A stretch of DNA of 64,000 nt from Metellina segmentata. Taxonomy: Eukaryota > Arthropoda > Arachnida > Araneae > Tetragnathidae. The position numbers were made by a program, and so were the translations under genes. Location of the stretch: the NCBI GenBank assembly GCA_947359465.1, contig OX375872.1, forward strand, positions 82,330,931 to 82,394,930, given 5' to 3'. Position 1 is the first letter of the stretch. Each line of letters begins with the position of its first letter. Positions 52,282-63,124 of this stretch are shown here, one piece after another. Under the pieces are notes generated by a model. It was not told the DNA's origin and did not search any database. It was given only the letters and a program-made list of their open reading frames with translations.

Positions 52282-52548
52282 ATGTTGACGTTTTCTCACG
52301 AAAAACGTCAGTGTTTATGCTTCGGATGCTCGGGAGAATGCTCGAGTTATCTTCACTATCCCTTGCCAACTGCGCAGGGCTTTGCCCGAATCCATCTATT
52401 TCGAGAAAATGAAGAGGAGCACGTGTATTTACGATGTGACGCAATCGCAAACACTTTACGACACAACCCGCTGCTTATACGTAACCACCAAACTTTTGTG
52501 CTCCTGCCAAAGCAGGTAGATGGGTCTTTACCCTTTGTATTGCAGTGA
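52282..52548 (+). other. Upstream open frame, possible 5' part of the pseudokinase gene
   Basis: An 88-codon frame from ATG 52282 to TGA 52548, in a different frame from the 316-aa ORF that starts 50 bp later. Composition is similar to that ORF, suggesting that 52260-53550 is one coding-like block. A GTAGAT at about 52515 could be a splice donor, but I could not find an acceptor that joins in frame. No recognised domain. A minus-strand frame (52757-52356) overlaps it and is probably a shadow. Alternatives: decayed 5' end of a retrocopy, or an unrelated short gene. Confidence 0.25.
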
Positions 52549-52598
52549 CATTTCTTTAATAGTTTCATCAAAACCTCCAAATCGGCAGCTACTAACTT

Positions 52599-53549
52599 AT
52601 GGAGATTCTTCTCCGAAGCGTGGGTCCGGGCGTGCATTGCTACTCGCCATTCCTGAAATGTCCAGTCCGCGGGTCGGTTCAGAATCTGGACGAACTCTGC
52701 AAAAATGTCATACTGAAGTGTGTCACTCTCCGTCGTCTGGCCTCGAGTGTCGTGCAACTGCCCCTTCCGAAACGTTTACTGAGATACATCACTGACCTCA
52801 CAACAACCGATTTTGAACAGATCGAATGCGCACCTTTCAGCGATGCATTCAGTTTCAACTTCTTCCACAGAGCTCTGACATATCGTGTGATGTGCTTACG
52901 CGATGGACAGGAATACATGATTGCATACGGCTATAGTCCAGTTGAACATGATAAACTGAAGACTGGCCACGAAGAGTGGGTTCGGATCCAACATAAAAAC
53001 ATCATGTGCGTCTGTGCGACAGTGCGAGACCCGTGCACAGATAATATTTTCTATGTTTACGATCAACCATTCGCTTCTTTGGAACAGATGTGGAGTGTCT
53101 TCTTTGCCAAGAATTACCACGTGCCCGTTGCTTTCTTCGCGCGTTTGACAACAGACGTGTGCGAAGCCTTACAATACATAATATCCAACGGACTGCGTTA
53201 CAATAATTTTGGATTAGACAATATTTTCATCACCGATGACAGATTAGTGCTTGAAAATGGTTTAATGCGTAAAAGCATTAAGTTCACAACTGATCGCATT
53301 CAAAATGATTGTGATGATGAGCGAAGGGCAATTTGCGATGTAGGTAAAGTACTGAAGTTGCTATTGCATTGTTGTGGTGATAGGGTTTCGTATTCAGATG
53401 GTTTGCGGAATCTCATAAGAGACGTTGAACATCAGGACACAATTGACAACGTTCTGCAAATCGTGAATGATTCTGTGGAAAATATTAGCGCCTTTTCATT
53501 TATTAGACTTATACAAAATTTACAAAACTTACTGATGGAGGATAAGTGA
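52599..53549 (+). CDS. PAN3-like pseudokinase, intronless open frame (316 aa)
   Basis: A single uninterrupted frame in a region less AT-rich than its surroundings. From about residue 80 it follows a degenerate protein-kinase fold: an N-lobe strand pair (YRVMCLRDGQEYMIA), a helix with EEWVRIQHKNIMCV, a hinge-like NIFYVYDQPF, the catalytic-loop position YNNFGLDNIFI and the DFG position LENG. HRD and DFG aspartates are both replaced, so catalysis is unlikely. The W..IQH.NI block and overall layout recall PAN3, the pseudokinase subunit of the PAN2-PAN3 poly(A) nuclease, but the PAN3 C-terminal knob domain is not evident and the protein is short. An in-frame TAA at 52593 just before ATG 52599 fixes the start unless an intron is present. 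AATAAA occurs at about 53589. It could be a retrocopy or a fast-evolving paralogue; identity is tentative. Confidence 0.5.
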   Translation: MEILLRSVGPGVHCYSPFLKCPVRGSVQNLDELCKNVILKCVTLRRLASSVVQLPLPKRLLRYITDLTTTDFEQIECAPFSDAFSFNFFHRALTYRVMCLRDGQEYMIAYGYSPVEHDKLKTGHEEWVRIQHKNIMCVCATVRDPCTDNIFYVYDQPFASLEQMWSVFFAKNYHVPVAFFARLTTDVCEALQYIISNGLRYNNFGLDNIFITDDRLVLENGLMRKSIKFTTDRIQNDCDDERRAICDVGKVLKLLLHCCGDRVSYSDGLRNLIRDVEHQDTIDNVLQIVNDSVENISAFSFIRLIQNLQNLLMEDK

Positions 53550-55455
53550 TATTTGTGTTTATTATATTGCTAATTTTTATTGGGATTAAAAATAAATGCG
53601 GTTATGTTTAAAAACATAAAAATTAATGGTTATGTTTAAAAACATTTTAAAATTATTTGTTATTATATCAATGGTATTTGTTGAATGAAAATTTTCCATG
53701 AACAGTTTTAAAGCAGTAGAATTTTTTTTATTTCATGAACTTTGGGAAAACTTTGTGTGTGTTTTATACATGTGTGTGTTTTATACATGTGTGCGTTTTA
53801 TACAGAAATGTGTAATTTTTAACCTTTTTTTATTTAACTCTACAACAGCGTTAGTAACAACAAACTTTATATTTTAGTTTTTAAACTTCATCTCATTTAT
53901 TAGTGCAAGTAATATCTAAAAAAGCCTCTCTGAACATTATATAATACAATAATTGTTTATAAACCTACTTTGATTGCTCAAAATAATCGAACTTATTGCT
54001 CAATGTTAAATGACTTCGTTGTGTCTATCTTATTGCTGTTAGAAACATGAAATGTGTTGTCAATTAAAATGAAGCAAAGGTGTAACTGGTGATTTAGTTT
54101 GTTGTCTCACTGCTCTAAACTTGTTGAATGTTTACGAAAAGAAATTTAAGTAAGTCATATAGTTTTGAAACACAATGTATACAAATATCTTCATTAAATG
54201 TGAATTAGGGTGAATTTGAAACAAATTTGTACTGAAAAGTAGGGGGAAAATATTAAGAATTAAATTATGAATTTATTTCATTTATTTTTAAAACATCTCT
54301 GTACACACAGTAATAAGTGCATACATTTATTCTTCTGTACAGTATTTAAAGCTAATTGCTTTAAAAAAAAACATTTTCCCCAGATTTATTTAGTAATACA
54401 CTACTTCATTTACTCAGAAATGTTTTATTTATATACAATATTAAAAATTTTGTAAACTAAAATAATACTTGTTTTGTATCTGATGAACCAAGAAGACGAA
54501 AATTAGCTGAATACTTCTTACAGGACAATTTATTGAAGCAAAGAAAACTACTATTAAAAGTTATATTGTTTATTGACAAATTAAAAAAAATATTTCATTA
54601 TGTGAATAAAAAACTAAAATTTAATTTAGAACAACTGTGAAATTAACAAATCCTCAAAATAATTTAACATGGAATAAGGTAACGAATAAATTTCACATTC
54701 TTTTTTAAATGGTGTAGATAATTAATTTCAATTTTATATTTCTAAAAGCCAGTTCTAAAATCTGATAACAAAAAAATGTGAATTATCCTTATATGAACGA
54801 TATATATTCTTAAATATGATGAGTGACGAATATTAAAGTTCGATTTAAAATGAACGAAATTAAGTTAAGTTTCATATATATCTTATTTACTCATCTGGAA
54901 ATTTCACGTTTATGCTACTTAGATGATATTAGGATAGCCCAAATTGAGTCGACTGTTTGAATTCTCATTCCGTTCAGAGCTCTCTTCTGTTTACAACTTA
55001 CTGAAACTCTCTCATATATACACTTGGTATGTTAATATTAAATCCTCCCCTTCTTGGATATAGTTTTTCGGTGAGTTGTCTTTATGTTCACTATTTCATA
55101 AGTGTAATATTTTATGCATTGCAAGATACATTAAATAAATAAATACTATGTATCGTACAAATGCTCAAACGTAGATGAAACGAAAAAAATTTGATAATTT
55201 TTTGTGATATATAAAAAAGGAATTTTTCTAAGGATAACACAAAATCCATACTAATTAGCTTATTTATGAATTAATGTTTGTTTTTGTTATTTTATCAATA
55301 TTTTGAAATCTCTTTTCCCATCGAATGCATCAAATGATTAAATTCTATTGATATTTTGTATATGGAATCATATATTCAAGTTACAGCTTAGAATGTATTT
55401 TTAATTTATTTATCAAAAAGGAATAACGAACAGAATTCTAATAAAGTAATTTATT
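53550..55455. other. AT-rich intergenic region
   Basis: Nothing gene-like. GTGTGTTTTATACATGT repeats three times at 53756-53805; the 62-codon plus frame at 54267 lacks any domain. Contains a possible 3' UTR of the pseudokinase gene at its start. Confidence 0.6.
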
Positions 55456-55458
55456 AGG

Positions 55459-57104
55459 GTAAGGCGGGGTAATTGTAAACAGAATTTATAAGTTCACTTT
55501 CAATCCCTATTTTCATACTCTTGATAAAGTAATTAAACATTGTTCACCCTACTAAACCAACTTGTCACTATTCTGATTTGATATTTACCTAGTACAAAGA
55601 TTCCAGAAAAGAAATTTAACACCGTACTCGGCTGAAAGTAGGGGTAATTGTAAACAACGATTTTCCTCGTGAGATTGAATATTGAATAAGTGACAGCATG
55701 AGCAGTAGTCTGGAAGTAGAAGGAACTCCAATGGTATTTTTACCCTTTTAATACCATGTTTACAATAACCCCGTTTTGATCTTTACATTTACCAAATACT
55801 CCCTCTTTTTACCCCAGCAAAATATAGCGAAACTTGAAAGTTGCATTGATCATGAGGTAAACTTCCAGAAATATATACGAATAAATAATTCGAACATTTA
55901 CTGAACAAAGATTGTATTTAGTGTAAAAAACAAAATTAAAAAAAAATACAAATAAAAATTTAAAATTACAAACTTAGGTACGAAAAAAAACATTACATTT
56001 TTTACACATTAACAGTGCCCTCAAATCGGAAAATTTCTTTACAGCTTTCTTTGCTACAGGTTGGAGTAGGTAAAATTGATTTGACATGGTCTTTGGTAAC
56101 ACAGAAATAGTCTTTTTCAACCACAGCGAATTTAGTCGATGCATTTGAGTCCGGTGATCTCAAACTCCTCTTCCGAAACAACATCCACCCTTCATAGATA
56201 CGAAAAATGGGTTTTCTTTCTCTTCCCCCCTTAGAAACATCTACAAGTAGAAACGTAGTCGTTTTAATGTCTTCCATGAATGGTTCCAAAAGATATAACT
56301 TCCCCTACAAGCTAGTCTTCTATATTTTGCTTGAAAGTTTGGAGAACTTCAAACTCTTCACCGTCAATGTTAGTCAATTCTTTCAATAGTTCCTCACCCT
56401 CTCTGTCCTGGAGTTCTGATTTCTTTTCCATTTGCTTCTTTCTTGGTTTCTTGCTTACTTCTGGCTCTTTCACTATCTTTTCACCAGGCTTCCTTTGTTC
56501 TTTTTCTCTTCTGCCACCTTCAAGCGTGACAGTACTTGATCAGTTGTAAGAACTTCACCATATGTATGAAGTTTTAGTAAATCAGTCTTCCTACTCCCCA
56601 AGAACACGAAAAATGCAATAAAACGCAATTCAAACGTACTAAATACGATTAAACACAAAATTACACGGGACAACATATTGGTTTTCCATCCAAATTGAAC
56701 GAAACTATTGGCAAAGTTATGTTTACAATTACCCCGTCCCTTGAAAAATATGGGGTAATTGTAAACATTCAACTGTAGGTGCATTAAAGTTCTCAGAAGC
56801 AAAAGTCAGAGATTTCCTGTTCAATAGAAACATAACTGACTGTAGTAAAGAATTGGAATAACATACCTTTCAATGTATTATGGAGGGCAGCAGAAAATAG
56901 AACACATGAAAACTTTAAAACCCAAACTTTTCAACCATAAATTTTTCAACTAAACATATTGCTATCAGCTGTGGTTCAAATAAATACGGGATCACCATAT
57001 TGCATCCTCAGGGTTGCCAGCTTTCATATTTCACAATTTTTTAGTTTCTCGGAATCCCACGTGGGTGCTTGTATAGCTTGTTTACAATTACCCCGCCTGA
57101 CCCT
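55459..57104 (-). mobile_element. DNA transposon with GGGGTAATTGTAAACA ends, probably pogo-like
   Basis: Ends at GGGTAAGGCGGGGTAATTGT (55459) and the complement of GGGTCAGGCGGGGTAATTGT (57104), next to TA. The motif GGGGTAATTGTAAAC recurs internally at 55645, 56721 (complement) and 56754. The coding remnant at 56289-56002 on the minus strand (TTFLLVDVSKGGRERKP, then FAVVEKDYFCVTKDHVKSIL) resembles the C-terminal tail region of pogo-type transposase genes in arthropods; a lysine/glutamate-rich stretch precedes it at 56490-56390. No DDE core is left. Superfamily is inferred. Confidence 0.65.
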
Positions 57105-57109
57105 AATAC

Positions 57110-57848
57110 TACAAAAGTAGTGACTTTTTACATTTGCTTCTATATTTTAAAACATATGTCGAAATGTTTCAGTAGTTTCAAATTAAATCGACACTTGAAA
57201 CGTGACCTGATATCACTTTTGTTTGTCCAAAATCCGAGAATTCTATGTCACAAAAAATGAAAATTGAATATTTTCAAAATTTTAAATTTTTTTAGTCTGA
57301 ACTTGTTAAATCAAAGTCAATTCAACATTTCAATTTGGTTTACAGCTTACATTTTCATTTTACATGATCATATTAAAATGCATAAACTGAATACTTTATT
57401 GATGTCGAAAACAGTTACACAAATTTTAAACAGCATATATTCCAACTGCTAACGATAAAACATTTTATTTATAGAAAACACACGCTGTGAATATATTAAG
57501 ATGAAACTAATACATACATTCTGCCTGTTCATTGTTCTTTTAAAGAAATTGCCCAATCTACATATCCCTTTAAGTTGTTTAATTGTTTTTTAAAACGTGA
57601 AAGAAACTTAATATTTTTGCTTCAACACAATTAAAACTAACATTGCATACCCAGAAAACAGAAGAATTGTCTCGTGTTCTTATCTCTCATTTAATAGTTT
57701 ATAATACTTTATACAAAGTTAAACATTTTTATTATTTCATCCCGGACGTAAGAATTTGGCTCTGGTATCTTCAGGATTAGTGGACTAACTGTGGAACATT
57801 GAAATTCTTAAAAGCAGAGAACACGAATTTGAATAAAGCAAATGGGAA
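57110..57848. other. AT-rich intergenic region
   Basis: Two short plus-strand frames (57069-57260, 57264-57452) without domains; no repeats recognised. Confidence 0.5.
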
Positions 57849-57850
57849 AG

Positions 57851-58175
57851 GTAGGTAGGTAGTTAATTAAAGTCGGAGTAGGTCGCACTGAAGCAACACA
57901 TCGGGCTATTGGAGATGGTCTGGGATTAATCCCTAAGGGAAAGATTCGAGGACAACATCACGTAATTATAAGCCGTTGTCAGATGATGAAGTAAACACCT
58001 GAACTGACATCATATTCTACAAACTTCCACGCCACGCCAACGTGAGGACATTTAAAGCCATGACAGCTTAACGTGCACCAGCACTCATGTACACGACAGT
58101 CTTTGACTAGACCGAATTTCGAACTCGTAACCCTCCGGTTTCTAATCCTTTACTCTGCGAACTGGGCTTTACAAG
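57851..58175 (-). repeat. SINE family 1, full-length copy
   Basis: In complement it ends with ACTTTAATTAACTACCTACC (tail) and begins AAAGCCCAGTTCGCAGAGTA (box A region), then GGTTACGAGTTCGAAATTC (box B). The most complete copy with head, body and tail. Confidence 0.85.
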
Positions 58176-58599
58176 TGGGAGAATCTTAAAATTCAAAAAT
58201 GCTAATTTACAATATGTACAGCTATGTAAAAATCTAGTCCTTTCCTCTTAGAAGAAATAATTTATTCCCTTTTGCCACACAACAGCTAGAAATTGTGACT
58301 GTTGAATTTATTATAGAGTGAAAAACCTTCAAGTGGGAAAGAGCTGAAATGTTGCATAGTCGCATAAAAAATCTTTCAGAATATTCATCAAAACACACGA
58401 AGATTAATATTGCAATTTGTTTCTAATATTAATTTCAAATTAAAATTGTATGCTTCAAATTATGTTATGAAACACGTAAATTTCGCATTCATTAATAGTA
58501 ACACGATAAGAATTACTGCGTGACAGGAAGATATGAATATTTATAAAAGTCTGGGAAACACTAATTTAGCATTAGCGCTCCAAATTTTTTTTACTCAAT

Positions 58600-58695
58600 C
58601 CAGGTAGGTCGGTATTTAACTAACGTCGCACTGGAGCAATACAATGGGCTATTGGCGACGGTCCGCGATCAACACCTGAAGGGAAAGATCCGAGG
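58600..58695 (-). repeat. SINE family 1, 3'-end fragment
   Basis: TTAACTAACGTCGCACTGGA, GGGCTATTGGCGACGGTCC, GGGAAAGATCCGAGGA. Confidence 0.8.
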
Positions 58696-58716
58696 AAACT
58701 GAAGGAAAAACCGAAA

Positions 58717-58925
58717 GTTGGTAGTTGGTATTTTTTTAGTTAACGTCGTACTAGAGCAACACAACGGGCTATCGACGACGGTCCGGGATCAGTCACTTAA
58801 GGGAAAGATCCGAGGACAACACCTCATAATTTTGAACCACGGTCAGATGACGAATGGAAGAACCGAAAGATCCGTAATTTTGAACCACGGTCAGGTGACG
58901 AGGCCACACCTGAGCTACTACTCAA
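58717..58925 (-). repeat. SINE family 1 copy with an internal duplication
   Basis: GTTAACGTCGTACTAGAGCA to CACGGTCAGATGACGA at 58850, then ATGGAAGAACCGAAAGATCC and the segment AATTTTGAACCACGGTCAGG repeated a second time to 58910. Only 22 bp from the preceding fragment. Confidence 0.78.
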
Positions 58926-58969
58926 TCCAGAAACATCTAGACCTTAAAATTTGGCATTCGAAATAAAAT

Positions 58970-60440
58970 TTTGATAGTTTTGAAATTTGGCGTCAAAAAT
59001 TTGGTTTGGAAATTGGGAAATTTTGTGAACAATTTAATGTTTATACGACCTTTAATCAAATTTTAAGTAAATGAATAGATAGAAAACATGATTCTTATTA
59101 AATTAATTATTCGAATTTGTTATACTACGTCCTCTTGAGCAAAATACTTAAGAATATTTTTACCTTTAAATGTATGTCACCAAGAAAAAAAAATTAACAG
59201 TTCTAATTAACCAATTCAATAGATTTACCGTGACCGTATCTGCAAATTGGTTTGTAGCATATCTTTGTATAAACTGTTTCTTAGCTGAACAGTCTATAAT
59301 TTGGTTCTTAGCGTACCTGTCTATAAATTGTTTTGTAGTGAACTAGTCAATAATTTCGTAACACACCACCCATGCGCTGACAGGAGGAAACAAACTATTC
59401 AGATCTTATCAACCTGCGTTGGTTGTGAATTTATTTTTGGCGTTCATTATTATATGAGGATAAAAATTTTTAAATAGGAAATGGAAGTTTAATGTATTAC
59501 ACACACATTATAGGACTTCAAATAATGCATTGATAAGTTTTAGAAACAGAGAGCTCTATCAATCTCGTTTCAAGAGGAAAGTCTAATTATAGTTGAAGGT
59601 AGATCGAAGTGTAATTTGACGTTTTCGACTACCTTTAAAATATCCCAATTCTGGATTTTATTGTCTTTTACTCTTTTCCGAGATTAAATTGCTTAACGCG
59701 CAATAAGCCTATTCAACAAGCTACTATGAGAATGCAATATGGCTTCATAAAAATATCTTGTTTAGGCGAGATACCAAAAAGCGCATTCAGGGAGTAGATA
59801 TAGGAAGTGGGAACCATTCATTTTTGCTATAAAATGACGCAAAACGAAACTGAATGTCAAGTGAAAAGGGAAAAAGAGGGATTGGTGAACACAGTAGTGG
59901 GATAAAAGCAGAAAAAGATCACTTGGGTAACCCGGGGTGTGGCCCCAGTTGACAATAAATCTCATGGAAAATTAAATTCACTGATCGCTAGAGTATCTCG
60001 GGTCCGAGAAGCTCGTACACACCTAAAAGCGATGCGACCCTGAGGGCGCAGCTTATTTATGATACCTTGAAATATAGAAATAATACTCAAAATAATTTCA
60101 AATAGATAGGAGTATTACTTGATATTATTTGTCAATTCCAAAACTAAACAGTTCACCCCTTCTCGAGCAAAGCTCTAAACATTCCGGTGAGTTGGGAAGG
60201 AGTGGGTCTACAAAATTAAATAATTGAAGTAGCATAAATCTTACACAATTTAAACTCTTTCAACATCCCTACGAAAGGTACGCCATTGTCATTCTTGCGG
60301 AACACCGAAGGAAAATCGCTTTTAAACATTTCTCACATTAATATATTTTTGAGTACACTATTTTATACGCTATTCTCAGCCCATTCTTTAATGTTTGTTA
60401 TGATAATAGAAAATTCACGCGTTGGGAACTTCAAATTCGC
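58970..60440. other. Intergenic region
   Basis: AT-rich. A minus frame of 67 codons at 59762-59965 has no domain. The last 100 bp before the InaF-like gene are richer in G and C. No further repeats recognised. Confidence 0.5.
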
Positions 60441-60553
60441 CTCCTCCTTCCAGGAATAGCAGATGGCGCGCTGAACCTTTTCCGGATCAATATTACTGCA
60501 GCTAACTTGAAGCAGTTGCAGTCTGAAAATAGAGCTCAACTGTGTGTGAAGGC

Positions 60554-60973
60554 ATGATGAGCGACAGCTATGGTCCGATTAAAGGCGATCTTGCAGTTGG
60601 AGCTGCCACCGATGGGGATATTCGATTCGCCGGGGAGACCAGCCGTTCTAAAATCTACGAGGAAAAAAAGCAGAATAAAAAGCTTGTCAGGTTGCTGACT
60701 GTACTGGCCTATGTGTTCTCTGTATCACTGGCTGCTATCGTGCTCTCACTGTATTATGTGTTCCTGTGGAACCCAAACATGCAGCGGAGCAATAGCAGCG
60801 AAAGCACCCAAGCAACTTCTCAAGTTCTTCAAACTTCTGTGCCCGTGACGACGGTGACTTCAACCCAAGGTCTCATCCCCTCTGATGACAGCCGGAATAA
60901 TAAAAGGTACTTCCGAAATGGTCGGAGAGCGGAGCATCATCTTCCAAGCGCGAAGTCTGTCAATCACGTTTGA
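60554..60973 (+). CDS. InaF-motif single-pass membrane protein (INAFM-like, 139 aa)
   Basis: A compact single-exon frame. Residues 33-72 hold the InaF motif: a basic-acidic stretch KIYEEKKQNKKLVR leading into a transmembrane helix (about 44-72, LLTVLAYVFSVSLAAIVLSL, then YYVFLW) and NP. This is the hallmark of INAFM1/2 and Drosophila InaF, where InaF is tied to TRP channel function in photoreceptors. The N-terminus is short and polar; the C-terminal half is Ser/Thr-rich and then basic. Two in-frame ATGs at 60554 and 60557 are both plausible starts; the frame opens 12 bp upstream without an ATG. The upstream 120 bp are relatively GC-rich, consistent with a promoter/5' UTR. First AATAAA downstream is near 61883. 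Family call is secure; function in this animal is inferred. Confidence 0.85.
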   Translation: MMSDSYGPIKGDLAVGAATDGDIRFAGETSRSKIYEEKKQNKKLVRLLTVLAYVFSVSLAAIVLSLYYVFLWNPNMQRSNSSESTQATSQVLQTSVPVTTVTSTQGLIPSDDSRNNKRYFRNGRRAEHHLPSAKSVNHV

Positions 60974-62945
60974 GGATTGGATTCTTCCCATGCCTATCGA
61001 ATATCCTTGTCTATTGGAAAGATATTGACAGGACAATCACAGCGACTAATGCACGAAGGGACCATTCTTGGAGAAGGCAGAACGGTGAGAGGTACCACAT
61101 GAATTTTAGTATAATTAAACCGTTGGAATATTGAGTGTAGATTTCAACACATTTTAACAATTATTTGTATGTGTCCATACAACATTTGATTTATTATTTG
61201 TTGTTGGTGTTGTGGAAATTTTAAAGTATAAGTGTCTTTCATAAATCTTCCAAGGCACTTGAGGAATTTTTTTTATCCAAGCGCGTAAAAAAGCATTTGG
61301 GAATGAACTATGCACAATTCTCTTCGTGGACTAACCTTGTTAAAATTGAGTCAAATGTTTTATATGCTATTACAGCACAATTTTATGCCAAAGTATATGT
61401 GATATTATTTAATCAGAAATTTTAAGGCTCATGCGGAACGTGAAGTTTCATTCTTGATCATATTTGATAGCATTCACAAGACCAGTAGAAATTGAATACA
61501 CACACACACATATATATATATATTTATATATATATATATAATGTCTGTGAGTACTGGCAATGAGTAAGAACGTCTTGTTTTATATGATGAGTATTTCAAA
61601 TGCCTGAGAATATTTTTGGAGTAATATTCCTTTCACTTCAAAATTTCAAGGACAAGAAACACACTAAGTAATAAGACAGCACTTCAAACCTCAAACAAAA
61701 AATTTTGTATGAAATGAAAAAAATTATAACAGTAATCAAAGTATTTTTAAAACCTTTTTTTTGTATAAAACGTATTTTTCGTATAACAAATGACAAAAAC
61801 AAGCAATTGTTTTGAAGGATCATCTTGACAAGTAAAAACGAAATTCAATTTGAACGATGCTACGTGATAGCATAACTGAGCAATAAAATTCAAGTATGAA
61901 TCTTAAGTTTCTAAAGGTGGAACAATTAATATGTTTGAAGATCATTAAATATATTTAAAGTTATATTTTAGAGTCTTTATACACGAAGCTATGCATATTT
62001 TATTTTATAAGTACGTATGCTAGGTATAAGAACATTCCGTACATATGCTATATAAATTTTATAGCATCTGTCATTTTGTGTAAAACAGTGCTTAAAATTT
62101 TATAAACTTGAGTGATACTTTAAAGGGTGTACCGAATATTTAGCTTATTCAGTCTCTAGTAAATTAAGGTATATTCTCCTAGTGCATGATAAGGTATCAT
62201 AGTATGTTAATTAAGTCATATAAATATTACTATTTGTTCATAAAAATGTAGAGATATTTATTTGTTAAATAAAACTGATATTTTCATGCAACTAGCATTT
62301 CCCCTTTTACTCATGAAATTTATGAAAGTTCACAGAACAAAAAGTTTAAAAGGTATTTATGAAAATTTATATCACAGTTGAGAAATAATTTAAATTGACC
62401 AAGAAAAGTTCAATGGTTGTATAAAAGGCTTTTTGAATGTAGTTTTAGGATTTTAAAGCTAAACTAAAATAGATGTAAGTGCAGAGGCATTATATTTGTG
62501 TGTATATAATAGAAATAACAAATGAAATACATCTTAAGTTTAGTGTTGTTTTTGTCCTTATCTTATCTTAAGAAGCGTAATTAATCATGTAATGCTGACA
62601 AATTGTCTGAATTAGACAAATCAGACATCAAAAAATAAGTAATAGAACCATGGAATGAATATCTTATAATTTAAAAAAGGATTTAGAAATTGTTCAAAGT
62701 AAAACCTTTTTTTTAGAATCCTTACAAAGTGAAATGAGAATCCAGTTGAAGAAAAATTATTAAATTATTTATTTACGTCTTGAAATGTTTATGTAGATGA
62801 AAATTCAAGAGTATTCCTTTAGCTTTTTCTATCACATACTACGTCTTTGTAGTCTTCATTATTTCAATCGATAGTTTATAGGTTTGAAAATAATGCATTT
62901 ATAGAATCTCGATATATTGTATTATATTTTTCAAGTTAGCATGGT
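60974..62945. other. Region downstream of the InaF-like gene
   Basis: Probably includes the 3' UTR. Holds a (CA)n(TA)n microsatellite at 61500-61542; AATAAA at about 61883 and 62268. No coding signal. Confidence 0.55.
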
Positions 62946-62964
62946 GTGAAAGTGAAGAGAGTGG

Positions 62965-63122
62965 GGGTCAGTTCACAGGTGTTGACCTCGTCAACTGACC
63001 ATGGTTCAAAATTACGAGGTGTTGCCTTCAGATCTTTCCTTTCTGTATTGATCAAGGATCTTCACCAATAGCCTGTTGTTTTGCTACTTTAGTGTGACGT
63101 AAATTTAACTACTTACTTACCT
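62965..63122 (+). repeat. SINE family 1 copy, 3' half
   Basis: CAACTGACCATGGTTCAAAA, TTGATCAAGGATCTTCACCA, GTGTGACGTAAATTTAACTA and the tail CTTACTTACCT. Confidence 0.75.
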
Positions 63123-63124
63123 GT

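Noticed and set aside
52356..52757. Minus-strand 133-codon frame as a gene
   Set aside because: Overlaps the plus-strand coding-like frames, no domain; most likely a shadow of GC-richer sequence.
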